Both the position numbers and the translations under genes were made by a program. Below the pieces are notes generated by a model. That model did no database searches. It was given only the letters and a program-made list of their open reading frames with translations, and had not been told where the DNA came from. Positions 12,901 through 22,500 of a stretch of DNA of 64,000 nucleotides are shown here, piece by piece. Source of the stretch: Rostratula benghalensis (lineage: Eukaryota > Chordata > Aves > Charadriiformes > Rostratulidae); the NCBI GenBank assembly GCA_013399305.1, contig VXAI01000046.1, positions 3,658,731-3,722,730 of the forward strand, written 5' to 3'. How positions within the stretch are numbered: the first letter of the stretch is position 1; each line of letters starts with the position of its first letter.

Positions 12901-14022
12901 AGGAAGGCTGGGGAGGGTCTGTTTACAAAGGCCTGCAGTGACAGGACAAGGGGCAATGGCTTCAAGCTGGAGAGGAGCAAATTTAGACTGGATATTAGGA
13001 ATAGGTTCTTTACTCTGAGGGTGGTGGAACCCTGGAACAGGTTGCCCAGGGAAGTGGTTGAGGCCCCTTCCCTGCAGATATTCAAGGTGAGGCTCAACGA
13101 GGCCCTGGAGTCCCTGCTGACTGTGGGGAGTTTGGACAAGATGACATAGAGCCTTCCAGCCTAGACCATTCTGTGATTCTATGATTCTGGGAAACACCAA
13201 GCTCTAGGTTTAAATTCCACCCCTTATATAGCTCATGCAAAAAACCCAGTAAAATGCTTGCCTTGGTGAGCTGTGTCTGAAGCTGACTGCTTAGGATTAT
13301 GCTTCAGCCTTTAGGACGTTTGTCCCATGGATATACATTCTGACTAAGTCCTCTCACACAACTCTTTACAATGATTCTTCCTCATATCCTGTAATCACAC
13401 TAGGTAGATTATAATTAGCTTGAATGGATGAAAATTTATTATAATCAGCTTGAATGAGATGAACATTAACTCCTAAAAAGAGTCAGGAGGGCTTACATCC
13501 TGGAAGTGGTCCTGTTTAAATGTAAGAGAATGAGGTCTAGTGTATGGGACGCTTCACAGGCATTGCATACTTTTTCTCTGGTTTAAAAATAAACAGAACA
13601 GAGGGAAAGGTGTGATGCTTCTACTGAGAAGGGCCAGTCTTTCCTTCATTCTATGAGAAACAAAAAGATCACAAAGCAAGGCATACTGAGCATGCAAGAA
13701 GCCTGTAACACAAACTAAATCAGAGGACAAATTTCTTTTTCCTGCATACATAAGAATACTTATTCTGAGAAATCAAAATAGCATACTAACTCCAAACAAC
13801 TGTAGACTGGAGCAATATACAACTGCGAGCATGCTATTGAAATAGTAATAATTAAAAGATGCCAGTCTTCTTCATACATTAGCTGCCCTAGGTTACAAGT
13901 GACAATAAAATAGAAAGCTGAAAGACTTTACCATTCAACGGCGCTTGCACTGAGAGTTGTGTCTTTGTGAAGAAAATAAGCACAGTAGCGACTGTGACTG
14001 TACTGAAGCTCTTGACTGACAT
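817..14022 (-). CDS. CA12: CA12, carbonic anhydrase 12 (5' part, exons 1-4, spliced)
   Basis: Four minus-strand coding exons (14022-13932, 9855-9835, 3606-3427, 959-817) join with consistent phases (1,1,1,0) into 435 nt, or 145 codons. CA12 is a single-pass membrane carbonic anhydrase whose extracellular domain interconverts CO2 and bicarbonate. Visible in order: a hydrophobic N-terminal signal peptide (about residues 1-25), a GSKW motif (31-34), QSPID (57-61), NNGHS (93-97), whose His96 corresponds to the CA II proton-shuttle His64, and QLHLHWG (119-125), whose His121 and His123 are two of the three zinc ligands. SEHTV (133-137) carries the Glu106/His107 equivalents. The third zinc ligand, the transmembrane segment and the tail lie in exons beyond base 1, so the gene is cut by the window, not broken. 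Alignment with mammalian CA12 from memory is close across all four exons; CA9 or CA14 is less likely. Asn128-Lys-Ser is a possible glycosylation site. Confidence 0.95.
960..3426 (-). other. CA12: CA12 intron 3
   Basis: About 2.5 kb between exons 4 and 3 with GT-AG ends on the minus strand. Contents are unremarkable AT-rich sequence with a short A-run near 2550. No open frame with recognisable protein similarity and no interspersed repeat that I could name. Confidence 0.8.
3427..3606 (-). CDS. CA12: CA12 exon 3 (start of catalytic domain)
   Basis: A 180-nt exon with acceptor TTACACAG at 3607 and donor G|GTAAGG at 3426. It encodes PDGEKAW, a cysteine (residue 52) expected to form the conserved disulfide with a cysteine further along the protein, the QSPID motif, and ends in NNGHS, whose His is the proton-shuttle equivalent. 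The 59 whole codons equal the length of the same exon in human CA12. Confidence 0.96.
3607..9834 (-). other. CA12: CA12 intron 2
   Basis: About 6.2 kb between the micro-exon and exon 3. Several open frames of 60-135 codons occur on both strands (for example 7584-7991) but none resembles a known protein. Near 6550-6625 there are two AATAAA-type signals, and near 8990-9015 a short alternating-purine/pyrimidine patch. No supportable gene. Confidence 0.75.
9835..9855 (-). CDS. CA12: CA12 exon 2 (21-nt micro-exon)
   Basis: A 21-nt exon flanked by a strong acceptor (pyrimidine-rich tract then AAACAG, AG at 9857-9856) and a perfect donor G|GTAAGT at 9834-9829. Joined to exon 1 it reads G-S-K-W-S-Y-I-G, the counterpart of G-S-K-W-T-Y-F-G in mammalian CA12. 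It is phase 1 at both ends, so skipping it would remove seven codons without a frameshift. It is too short for ordinary ORF-based detection and was found by searching the intron for a Trp-X-Tyr peptide with splice sites of the right phase. Confidence 0.92.
12205..13190 (+). mobile_element. CR1 LINE, 5'-truncated copy with reverse-transcriptase remnant
   Basis: About 1 kb of a CR1 non-LTR retrotransposon, inserted opposite to CA12. The first part encodes the C-terminal half of the reverse transcriptase: SVLG near 12245, the catalytic FADD box at 12320-12331, then KCRVLHLG and [13 protein letters not shown]. The frame stays open to 13018, but similarity to the CR1 protein ends near 12890 and resumes in another frame ([15 protein letters not shown], about 13000) until a TAG at 13147. 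A 10-bp direct duplication at about 12880-12899 contributes to the frameshift. The element ends in the CR1-type tail ATTCTGTGATTCTATGATTCT. The 5' part is missing, as is usual for CR1, so it is not autonomous. Confidence 0.95.
13409..13468. repeat. Two-copy 30-bp tandem duplication
   Basis: Two adjoining 30-bp units share TTATAAT-AGCTTGAATG and differ by a few changes and a small shift. It lies in CA12 intron 1. Confidence 0.85.
13932..14022 (-). CDS. CA12: CA12 exon 1 (signal peptide)
   Basis: Starts at ATG 14022 (minus strand; G at -3, U at +4) and encodes 30 residues plus one base. It has a short polar N-terminus, a hydrophobic core (VATVLIFF) and ends in APLN|G, matching the APVNG that closes exon 1 of mammalian CA12. 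The donor is G|GTAAAG at 13931-13926. A longer open frame overlaps on the same strand but in another phase and has no CA similarity. The signal peptide itself is not conserved in sequence, so identification rests on length, hydrophobicity, phase 1 and the join to exon 2. Confidence 0.88.
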
Positions 14023-14190
14023 CTCAAGGAAAGACTTTTAATATTCCAACAGTTCACAGGTTTCTCTGCACTCTGAAGAAACTCTCTTGTAGATGTGTGC
14101 CAAATAGCAGAATACACATGTACAGAGCTTCTCCTAATGAGCCCTTCTCTCCCCTTGTCTCTCTCCTTCCTTTTAGGACTGCTTTTTATA
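14023..14190 (-). promoter_or_regulatory. CA12: Probable CA12 5' UTR and TATA-type core promoter
   Basis: On the minus strand TATAAAAA lies at 14190-14183, about 160 nt upstream of the CA12 ATG. By the usual 25-30 nt spacing this predicts transcription starting near 14155 and a leader of about 130 nt. The region is not GC-rich, fitting a regulated tissue-specific promoter. If transcription starts there, the leader carries a 21-codon upstream ORF (ATG 14119 to TGA ending at 14054). All of this is inference from motif and position. Confidence 0.45.
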
Positions 14191-15881
14191 AACCTCCTGA
14201 GACTCAACCCAAAACAAATTATGTAATCAGACCTGCCTCTAGGTCACAGCACTGTCAGAAAACTGATCATATTCTTCAGTACCTCAGTTTTAGTGAGCTT
14301 CTCACAAGGCAGACTCCAGCACGTAGAGAGGGAATTTAAATGTGGAACTTCTGAAATTATTCAGCAGAGACACAAATGCTTAAAAAAGCTGTCCTCTTCT
14401 GGGTCCTACCACAGCAGAGGTTTTCTAGCCTATTACAGAGTGTCTCCCTCAACTCCCATTTTTGGATCAGTGTCATTTAGCATAATGGGCCACTGTGAGG
14501 ACTGGAAGGAGGGGAGAAGTCAGGCTGTGTGTGGGGCTGTTAATAACTCAGAGGTACCACAGACATTCACACAAAAAACATCCAGCTTGTCAGGGAAGGA
14601 CTTATTTTAAGCTGAAAACTGTTGGAACTGGGAGAAGACAAGAAGCAGGAGAGAATGAAAATTCCTGAAGAAACAGCCCCAGAAGCTCATGTTATGTTCA
14701 GGACATGTATGGAAAGGGGTAAAGAGGAGCACAGAGCATAAGTTAATGTCCTGTTCTGAAGGTGATTGAGGAATAACCTCTTAAACTGAGTGCACCATGG
14801 GTAGCTGAGGAATGGGAGGTGCAATTGGGGAGGCTGTTTGTTTTAGTTGAGTATGTTATTATCTATAATTATTATTAACCGCTTACTACATCTCAGTAAC
14901 AGCTTTGTGGCAGATCCTAGTTTTGCTTGGTCAAGCTTTATTTTCAGCATCTTTATTTATTAACTGCTATTTAGTTACTCAGTTTTATTAAACTTGATTA
15001 TTTTTTGCTAGTGTCATTTATGAGGCTAATAAAAGGAGAGAAAAGTTGACTGAGCAAGGCTCACTTCTCTCTACCTGCTGTAGAGCATGAGTCTGGCGTA
15101 TTGCTGCCGGTCCTCTGTAGCCCCATTCCCAGCCAGGCAGAGGTAGGCTGCAGAAAGCATCATCAAATGTCTTGCAGACTTTTAGAAAGCAGCTATCATC
15201 AAGTACACTTTCTGTCTCATACTTGTCCTTAGTATTTTGTAAACCTAGATTTTAATTCTTCCTGTTTTGGTTTAGCCAGATGTAATCTAGAGGGAGAGGG
15301 TGTGAGCTATAGTGAAAATGTTTTTACCATGGCTTTTTAAGTGTCATTGTCTGAAAAAGAAGGATGCTGTCTACCATGTTTGTGCAGAGGGGCATGCTGA
15401 ATGTGTTGAAGTATGTGGGCTATCGGTACACAGTCCTGCATGCCGGACCTTCCCTAATCTGCTGGAAGTTTGGAAATACAATTTTGTAGGTTTCTGTAGA
15501 AGAAATTGTTTTGTCATCAGCCTTCATGTAACTGGCAACCTGTCTGACAAGCTGCTGCAGCTGGTATCAATTACAGTTGAAAATTACCTCCTTTACAAGA
15601 AGACCCTGTTGTGTTGAGGGTGTGGACTGAGCTGTTTGCCAAACTGTGTTTTCCTATCTCTTTCCTTCTTCTTTTCCGTTCTTGAAAATTTCACCCTGTT
15701 CTGATTCTCAGAATCTCCCTCAGCAATTTTTTTGCATTTTTACAACCTACATCTTTTCTTCCCCAGTTTCTACTATAGTTTGGCTTGACATCCTTGGGAG
15801 GAACTCCAGGTGGTGCTTGTGCTAGCTGTATAGAAAAGCTCTTTGCTTGCAAAATACAAGCCACAGAAAAAGGAAAAAAAN

Positions 15882-15915
<34 letters not shown>

Positions 15916-18900
15916 TGACACAGTTACTTGCCTGTATTCTGCACAAACCACATAGAGCTTTGCCATTTATTCTATCTTTAAGAAATTTTAGGTTGCTGGC
16001 AGTTGGTTTTCATCTTTGCATCAGTCCAAGGCAGAGACAAAGCAGGGTTTTCATAGGTTGGTGGGGCTCATGAGGAGCTGTAGATTTGGATCTCCAGTGG
16101 GAAAGGTCAGGTTGAAATTTTGTGGTGTGGGTTTATCAATCTTTAATTTGCTCTGTCTTTTAATTTTAGTGGTGGTTGTCAAGGCATTAGTAACATATAG
16201 AGTAATGTGATAGTCATCCTGGGAAGTGCATAGGACATGTTGAAGGCAACACATTATGCTGAAAAATGTCTTCCATGAATGTGAGTGTTTGCCATATTAA
16301 AATACATGTCTACAATGCAGTTTGCAATAAGGAGAGCTAAGAACATGTGAACCTATGTTGTCCTTCAGGAGATATGTACGTGAGCTCTATTGAAGGTAGT
16401 ACACTGAGACTGCCCATGAGCACCAGCCAGGATTATTACCACTGCTTTCTGCAGTGCTCAGGTTTAAGTATGCTTAGAAGAGCAGCTCCCTGCTCATGTT
16501 TGTGGGTTTGATACAGTAGCACTTGCAGTGGACACACAGGTCAAGTGTTGCAAGTAGATGGTCACAGGTAAACATAGTCATGTGTAAATATCCTTATTTT
16601 GAAAATGACTATGCAGATTTAGTTGTCCAGCACATGTTCTGTGGTTAATCAGCAAAGGAAATTCTGCTCTACCTCACTTACCTTTGAGTTCTGCTAATTT
16701 GATTACAAAGGCAAAGCACCTCTGGCGTCCCCACTGCTTCTCTCCACAAAATTCTCCCCTTTATTCATTTTGTCCAGCCCATAACATACCACGTGCAGAA
16801 CAAACTCCAAATATGGCACAACAATTACACTTGGCTCCCATATTGGGAAATTTCTTCCTATTAGCTCATGTTTTCTAATTTGTCCTTCACTTTTTGATTA
16901 ATAAATACTCTGTATTTGTTATTCCAAGATTACTCCATCATGGCAAGGTCCTTTACTGTGATCACAGTAGGTAAGAGTATGACACAGAAAAAAGAAAGTA
17001 AAAATGTAGATAACAATTAATGCTGTCACCATTTTCAATAAATCAATAGACTGCAATGACTACACAATATACAAAATAGGTTGTGTAGGTCTTTTTATGA
17101 AAGCCATTCATATTATAAATGAGTCACAATAGCCATTTTCCAAAACTGTGGAAAAAGTTAAATTAGCACTGCAGTTGAGAGTCAAGGCTGCCAGGAAATA
17201 GCTGTATTTCTGGCATTCAAATTGCCAAATTTGTTTACTAAATCAAACTCTGCCATTGTCAAACAGACACATTTCACAATGATGGACTCAAGAATTTAGG
17301 AAAAAGGAAATGAAAGCAATACACTTTCAGAAATTCCAGACTGCAAGAAAATAGAAATACTCCCTCTTTCTCTATTATTGCTTTGGGCTTGCTTGCACAG
17401 TTTTGACATCATCCAACAAATGCTCAGACAATTATTTTTCCCCCTGTCCTCACTGTGCTTTGCCTTATTTTGGTTTTTCTATGGAATAAACGTTGTGCAG
17501 CCATTACTGCATATATATACCTTGTTATAGCTTGTGGAGTTATTGGTTTGTTTTTTTGTTTTTTTTTTTGCAAACAAATTCCTAAAGTGCTAGAGCGTGG
17601 GAAAGGGCCATATCATCCCCATTATGCAGGAATCAAATGAAGAGTCATCTGTTCTAGCAGGAAATCAGATTGGGAATGTGGGCTTTCAGATGTTCATCAC
17701 AGAGTGTCAACACATGAGTTGAAGAGCAGGTATACAAGAGTTAACTTTTAGTGCCTGTTAGGGGTCTCTGCAAAGTCAATGGGAATGTTTTTTATCTTAT
17801 TGTAGGCTGGTTAGCCTGGATGCTGATCTGTCAATATGCACAAGTGACAGGATTAAATATTTGTTACTCCCTGCACATTAAATGCATGTGATGAGGCCTT
17901 CTTGTGAGAGGGTACATTTGGAATATTCACTTGCAAATTTTGTGATTGTGATGATGATTTGACTGGCAACCCTCACTTCCTCTTCCTGGTGTGTTTAGCT
18001 TCAAAGATGAAACTGAAATAAAATGGAAAAGAAGGCATTGAGGTGAGGAGTGTCAAAGGTCAGGGGAGATGCTGACACTGCAATGGTACTTTTCTTTAAA
18101 AACATTTTAGCAAACATATGGATAAATGACCATAAAAACCAGACTCTTTATGGAGCACCCTGCATACTGCAAACAGAAAGCAAAGAAGAAGGTCAGTTGG
18201 ACCCAAAATAAGAAATTGAATTAAAGTCTGCAAAAACGGAAACCAGTCTGGGTCGTAGTGCCATCTAGTGGCATCTTGCCCATCCACCCCCCAGCTCTGC
18301 AAGGCTGGCGAGTGTTGGGGAGACTGGGTGAGAATGGGTGGATGCGAGGCTCAAATGATACAAACCTATGCTGGTTTACTGGTAACCTGCCTGTACAGGC
18401 TTACTGCCTGTAAGCAAAATGGATAACCCTAGGGCTGTCTGAGGAATTTTGGAGACCAAGGTCACAGCAATGATAGACAAATGTAGTCTGATTGTCTCAG
18501 AAACCCTAACAGTGCTTGGGGTGTCTTGGGCAGTTTGCAATAGTGGCCCAAGACAGAAGTCTTTAAACTGCATCCCATTTTCATGTTTCAGCTATGCTGG
18601 AATGTAAGTCCATCCTCTCAGAGGCTCTAGTTGTGTAGCTAAAACAGGTTATTCAGCGCTTCAATATTTGTTGTCTTCATTTTGACACTGGCTCCCCTGG
18701 AAGAGTCACTCTGTTGTTAAATTGGCCATTTCCAGGTTATGGGATTTTATGACTGGTACTTTCATCTCACATTCCTTGACATTATCTTACTTCAGGCTTT
18801 CTGTCTCAAAACTGCATTTCTAAATTACTATGTGATGTATATTGCATATATTTTATTTTAATAATTATATTTATATGATATATTGTACATTTCTAAATCA

Positions 18901-21900
18901 TTATGCAATGGAGAAAATAGTAATATAAGTATTTTTGCTTATATCTACCCTACTGAAAGATCACATACTTTCAGATAGTTATTTGACAAGCAGATGAAGC
19001 TGAGAATAGTTAATCCTACTAGATACTGCTTGCCTGCCTTTCACAGCCAAACCTGGGTGCTAGGAATGCCTCCCTGCAATGCTGTGCACAGGCAAGGTCA
19101 AACCACAGGACTGCCCTGCACCATTTGCAGGATACTGTTTAACTTCTGTGGCTTGAATCCTAGGGCTCAGTGTTGCACAGGCACGTCTATGTCTGCCTGC
19201 AGGTCAGTGTGACCCAGAAGCGCTCCAGTGGGGACAAAAAGGAATGTTAGTGGAAATCACAGAAATTCATGTTTAGTCTTGCGTTTGTTTTCCAGTGACA
19301 AACCATTAGCCTGCAGAAAGAGCAGATGTTTTGCTGTGTTCCAAAACCTAGGTCTTGTTGGCATCAGATGACTCTTCAAAAGGCATTTGGAAAGTGGGAA
19401 CTAGGGATAACTGTAGTTTCATCCCTGGAAATTAATATTTAGTCATCTTGGCTGCAGAACTAGGACTCTCACCATAGGAATCACTAGATGAAGACAAAGA
19501 GATCCCAGAAAACTTTTATATGAGTGAGCCCTAAAAAAACAACTCGTTAATAATATTTTGGGTTTCTCATAATAAGAACGGATAATAAATATGTAATAAA
19601 ACCACTAGGAGATGAACATATCCATGTGAGTATTTTGAAAAGCTATGTCAAGTATCTAGCTATTAAAGATAAGTGCATATTAACTCCTTATTGGCAAAGA
19701 TTAGGCTTTGAAGTGAACCATGCATTATCAGATAAAATGTGGGGACAGTAGATACCGTTCTCTTCGTTGGCAAAGGCACTGAGTGTGCATCCTGGGGCAC
19801 AATACATAATGATAGATTTTTTTCTGCTGTGTTTGCATTCTGTTCTTGCCTCATTTTCATTACATCAGCAAGTTTGGAAGTTAAGAACTACTTTTTAAAA
19901 AATCATTCATATTGGAGATGATTTGTAAAAACAAGATGCTGATCACTGGTCATTAGAAGCCACAGAGTTTGAGTAGGAATGCATAAATCTAATGCCTTGC
20001 CCTCTAAATTATATTCTACATCTCTGGAATTCCCATATGTTTGTGGTTTTGCATCTGCCCTCCTAAAATATGATGCCCTTATGGAAGAAATTTCTGTTAT
20101 GGCAGAATAGCCCAGAGTAGTCAAATTCAAGAGTTCTCGTGTGTTCTGGAGTGTATGCTAAATAGGCTGGGAACTGGCAGATGGAGCAGAACAACTCTCC
20201 AGGATTTCCTGCATGAGAAGGCCAGGCGCTACTTTGTGTGGCCACTTGCACAAATTCAAAAAATTTCCCCATCCTTTTTTCTTTCAAAATAGTATGGAGA
20301 TTTAGAGCCTGTCTTCCCTGAAGTCAGCTTTCAAACACATTTACAGGAGCATACAGGAGATAACCTCAGGCATGGAATTAAAACTTCCTCCGAGTGTATA
20401 TATGGTTTTTTTTCAGAGAATATTTTCAGAAGGATTCATTTCTCTTGAATTGCTTGGTTGAATTCCACCTATTACAGTAAAACATCACTTCAAATCAGCT
20501 TGGCCTCAGGTCCCAGCTGTTGGGAAAAGTCAGCTTGTGTTTAAAAAGTAGACTAAACTGTGATGCTTAGAATAGGTTAAGCAGCACCCATAAAAGCAGC
20601 AGACTGAATGCTCTGTTTACAGTTGCTGTAACTATAACCAGTTAGAAATATTTCTAATCTTGGCATACATGTGAGTCAAAAGTCCAAATATATTGCCAGT
20701 TAATTTCAAGGCATTGCATTCGGTTTCTGAGAAGACCTGTTGAGTACCTACTTAGTTGCATGTAAGGAATATATGCAGTGAATAAGAAACTGAGTATATG
20801 CAAAGCTAAATATTAACCTTTTTGGTGCTAATAGATAATATGAATTAATAGAGGTTCTCAGTTACAGGGATGAGGTAGACACACTGCTTTATAATGAACT
20901 ATAGGTGTGGGGACCAGCCATGGCTGCTGTGTGCTCTGCAAGGGCATGCCTTATTCCATACAACTTTTAGGATGTGAAGATCACCTTGTATGCGAGTGGG
21001 TTCCCAGAGCCCATTCAGGAGAGTGACTGATGCTGGTCCTAAGTGTGTCATTAGGACAGCAATGTTCTGCAGTGAGGCTGTGGAAAGTTTCCCAAAGATT
21101 GTGGAAAACTGCTGTCTATCTGTCTTCAGTAAGCAATATTTGGGATTATTTTTGCTTGAAAATAGGAAATAATTCCAATAGCCTCTTTAGCCATTTGTAG
21201 TCTAAGTATTCCCTTGTGAATACACTTTTGGTTCCTGAACCTATTCAACCTTCTAGGACCTGTGAACTCCAGGGGTAGAGGGATTGGCAGGAGGAAAATG
21301 AGCTCTGCGGACAGGCCATTAAGCCTGAGTCATTACTATTGAAATCTGTGGTTTAATATTGTGCTACATCCCTGTGATGTTGCAATGTTTGCCTTCTTAG
21401 GGTTTGGCAAAGAGAGCAGGAAGATGCAAGATTTGCTGAAGGCCTAGATGTGGATGGGGAACACTGAGGACAGAACCTGTCAGTTTAAACCAAATGCAGC
21501 CCATTCCTAGTAGGGCAGCCAGCCTGGTGAGGATCTTGGGCTTTGAAGACATGGGCAGTGCAGAGTCTTTTCCTGCTTCTCTGTCAGTAGTTTAACAAGA
21601 AGCTCCTTTAACGAGCTTGAGCCATTGATGACAATGCCAGCTGTGGGTAACTGAAGGGCTGGAGTGCCACGTGCATCAGTACGTGCTCTAGGCTGCCCTT
21701 TCCCCCTCTCCCCCACGCCTCAGTAGGATACCAGCTTCTTTGCAGAATTTGAAGAAAATAATAATGTGAAAATTTTGGGAGGAATGAGAGGCTGGCCTGA
21801 GCATGACCATTTAGTTTCCTTTTTGGAAAAGAAACCCAGAGATGTTCTTTTTTCATTATGCAACTCCTCTTTACCTTGTGGCTTGGGGCAGAAGGGAGGG

Positions 21901-22349
21901 GAGCTCACTCCACTTTACCTCTCCTCTGCTTTTCCAGTCAGATGCATGAATTTGTAGAACACTCTGTAAAACAGAGGCATCTTGTTTTGGTCTTTGGCTC
22001 AGAACACTCTCTTCTGAGATGCTGTATTTTGGTACTGACTGAGCAATAGTGATGGGGCATAAAGTTGAGAATATTTCACTGTGATTGTGTTCTGAAGCAT
22101 ATTAAAATGGGCTTTGTAAGGCAAATAGAGGAGACATATTAAGAGTTAGCTCTCTTTATTTGTTCCATTTATCAGAATAATGTCATTACCCCTCTAGAGA
22201 AAAACCCTTGTGTTTTTGCATTACAATCTTTGATTTACCAGCCTGTCCTAGGTGCTACTTTATCAGGGGATCAGCTCTTTCCCCATCATTAGGGTGAAGC
22301 TGAGGACATATGAATGGGGGAATGGAAGGGAGGTGGTGACTGTACAAAT
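14191..22349. other. Intergenic region, CA12 side
   Basis: About 8 kb with no gene I can support. Open frames are short and lack recognisable domains. Notable only for the poly-A tract with an N (15878-15909), an AT-rich patch of inverted character (18835-18895) and a T-run near 17545-17570. It may contain regulatory elements or a long non-coding RNA, but the sequence alone does not show one. Confidence 0.7.
15878..15909. repeat. Poly-A homopolymer with one ambiguous base
   Basis: About 30 adenines interrupted by an N at 15881. The N and the run length suggest an unresolved homopolymer in the assembly. No target-site duplication or gene-like sequence that would mark a processed retrocopy was found on its 5' side. 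Confidence 0.9.
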
Positions 22350-22500
22350 GATCACAGAATCCTTGAATGGTTAGAGTTGGAAGGGACCTTAAAGATCATT
22401 CAGTTCCAACCCCCCTGCCATGGGCAGGGACACCTCCCACTAGAGCACGTTGCCCAAAGCCCCATCCAGCCTGGCCTTAAACACTTCCAGGGATAGGGCA
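22350..22500 (-). mobile_element. CR1 LINE 3' fragment, antisense
   Basis: Begins with the reverse complement of the CR1 tail and continues with the highly recognisable GTTGGAAGGGACCTTAAAGA and CTGCCATGGGCAGGGACACC stretches. Only about 150 bp of the 3' end is present, a typical severe 5' truncation. Confidence 0.95.

Larger units (their letters stand above)
9856..13931 (-). other. CA12: CA12 intron 1
   Basis: About 4.1 kb between the signal-peptide exon and the micro-exon. It holds a long T-run near 10531-10557, a sense-to-plus CR1 copy (12205-13190) and a perfectly abutting 30-bp tandem duplication (13409-13468). Otherwise nothing recognised. Confidence 0.78.
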
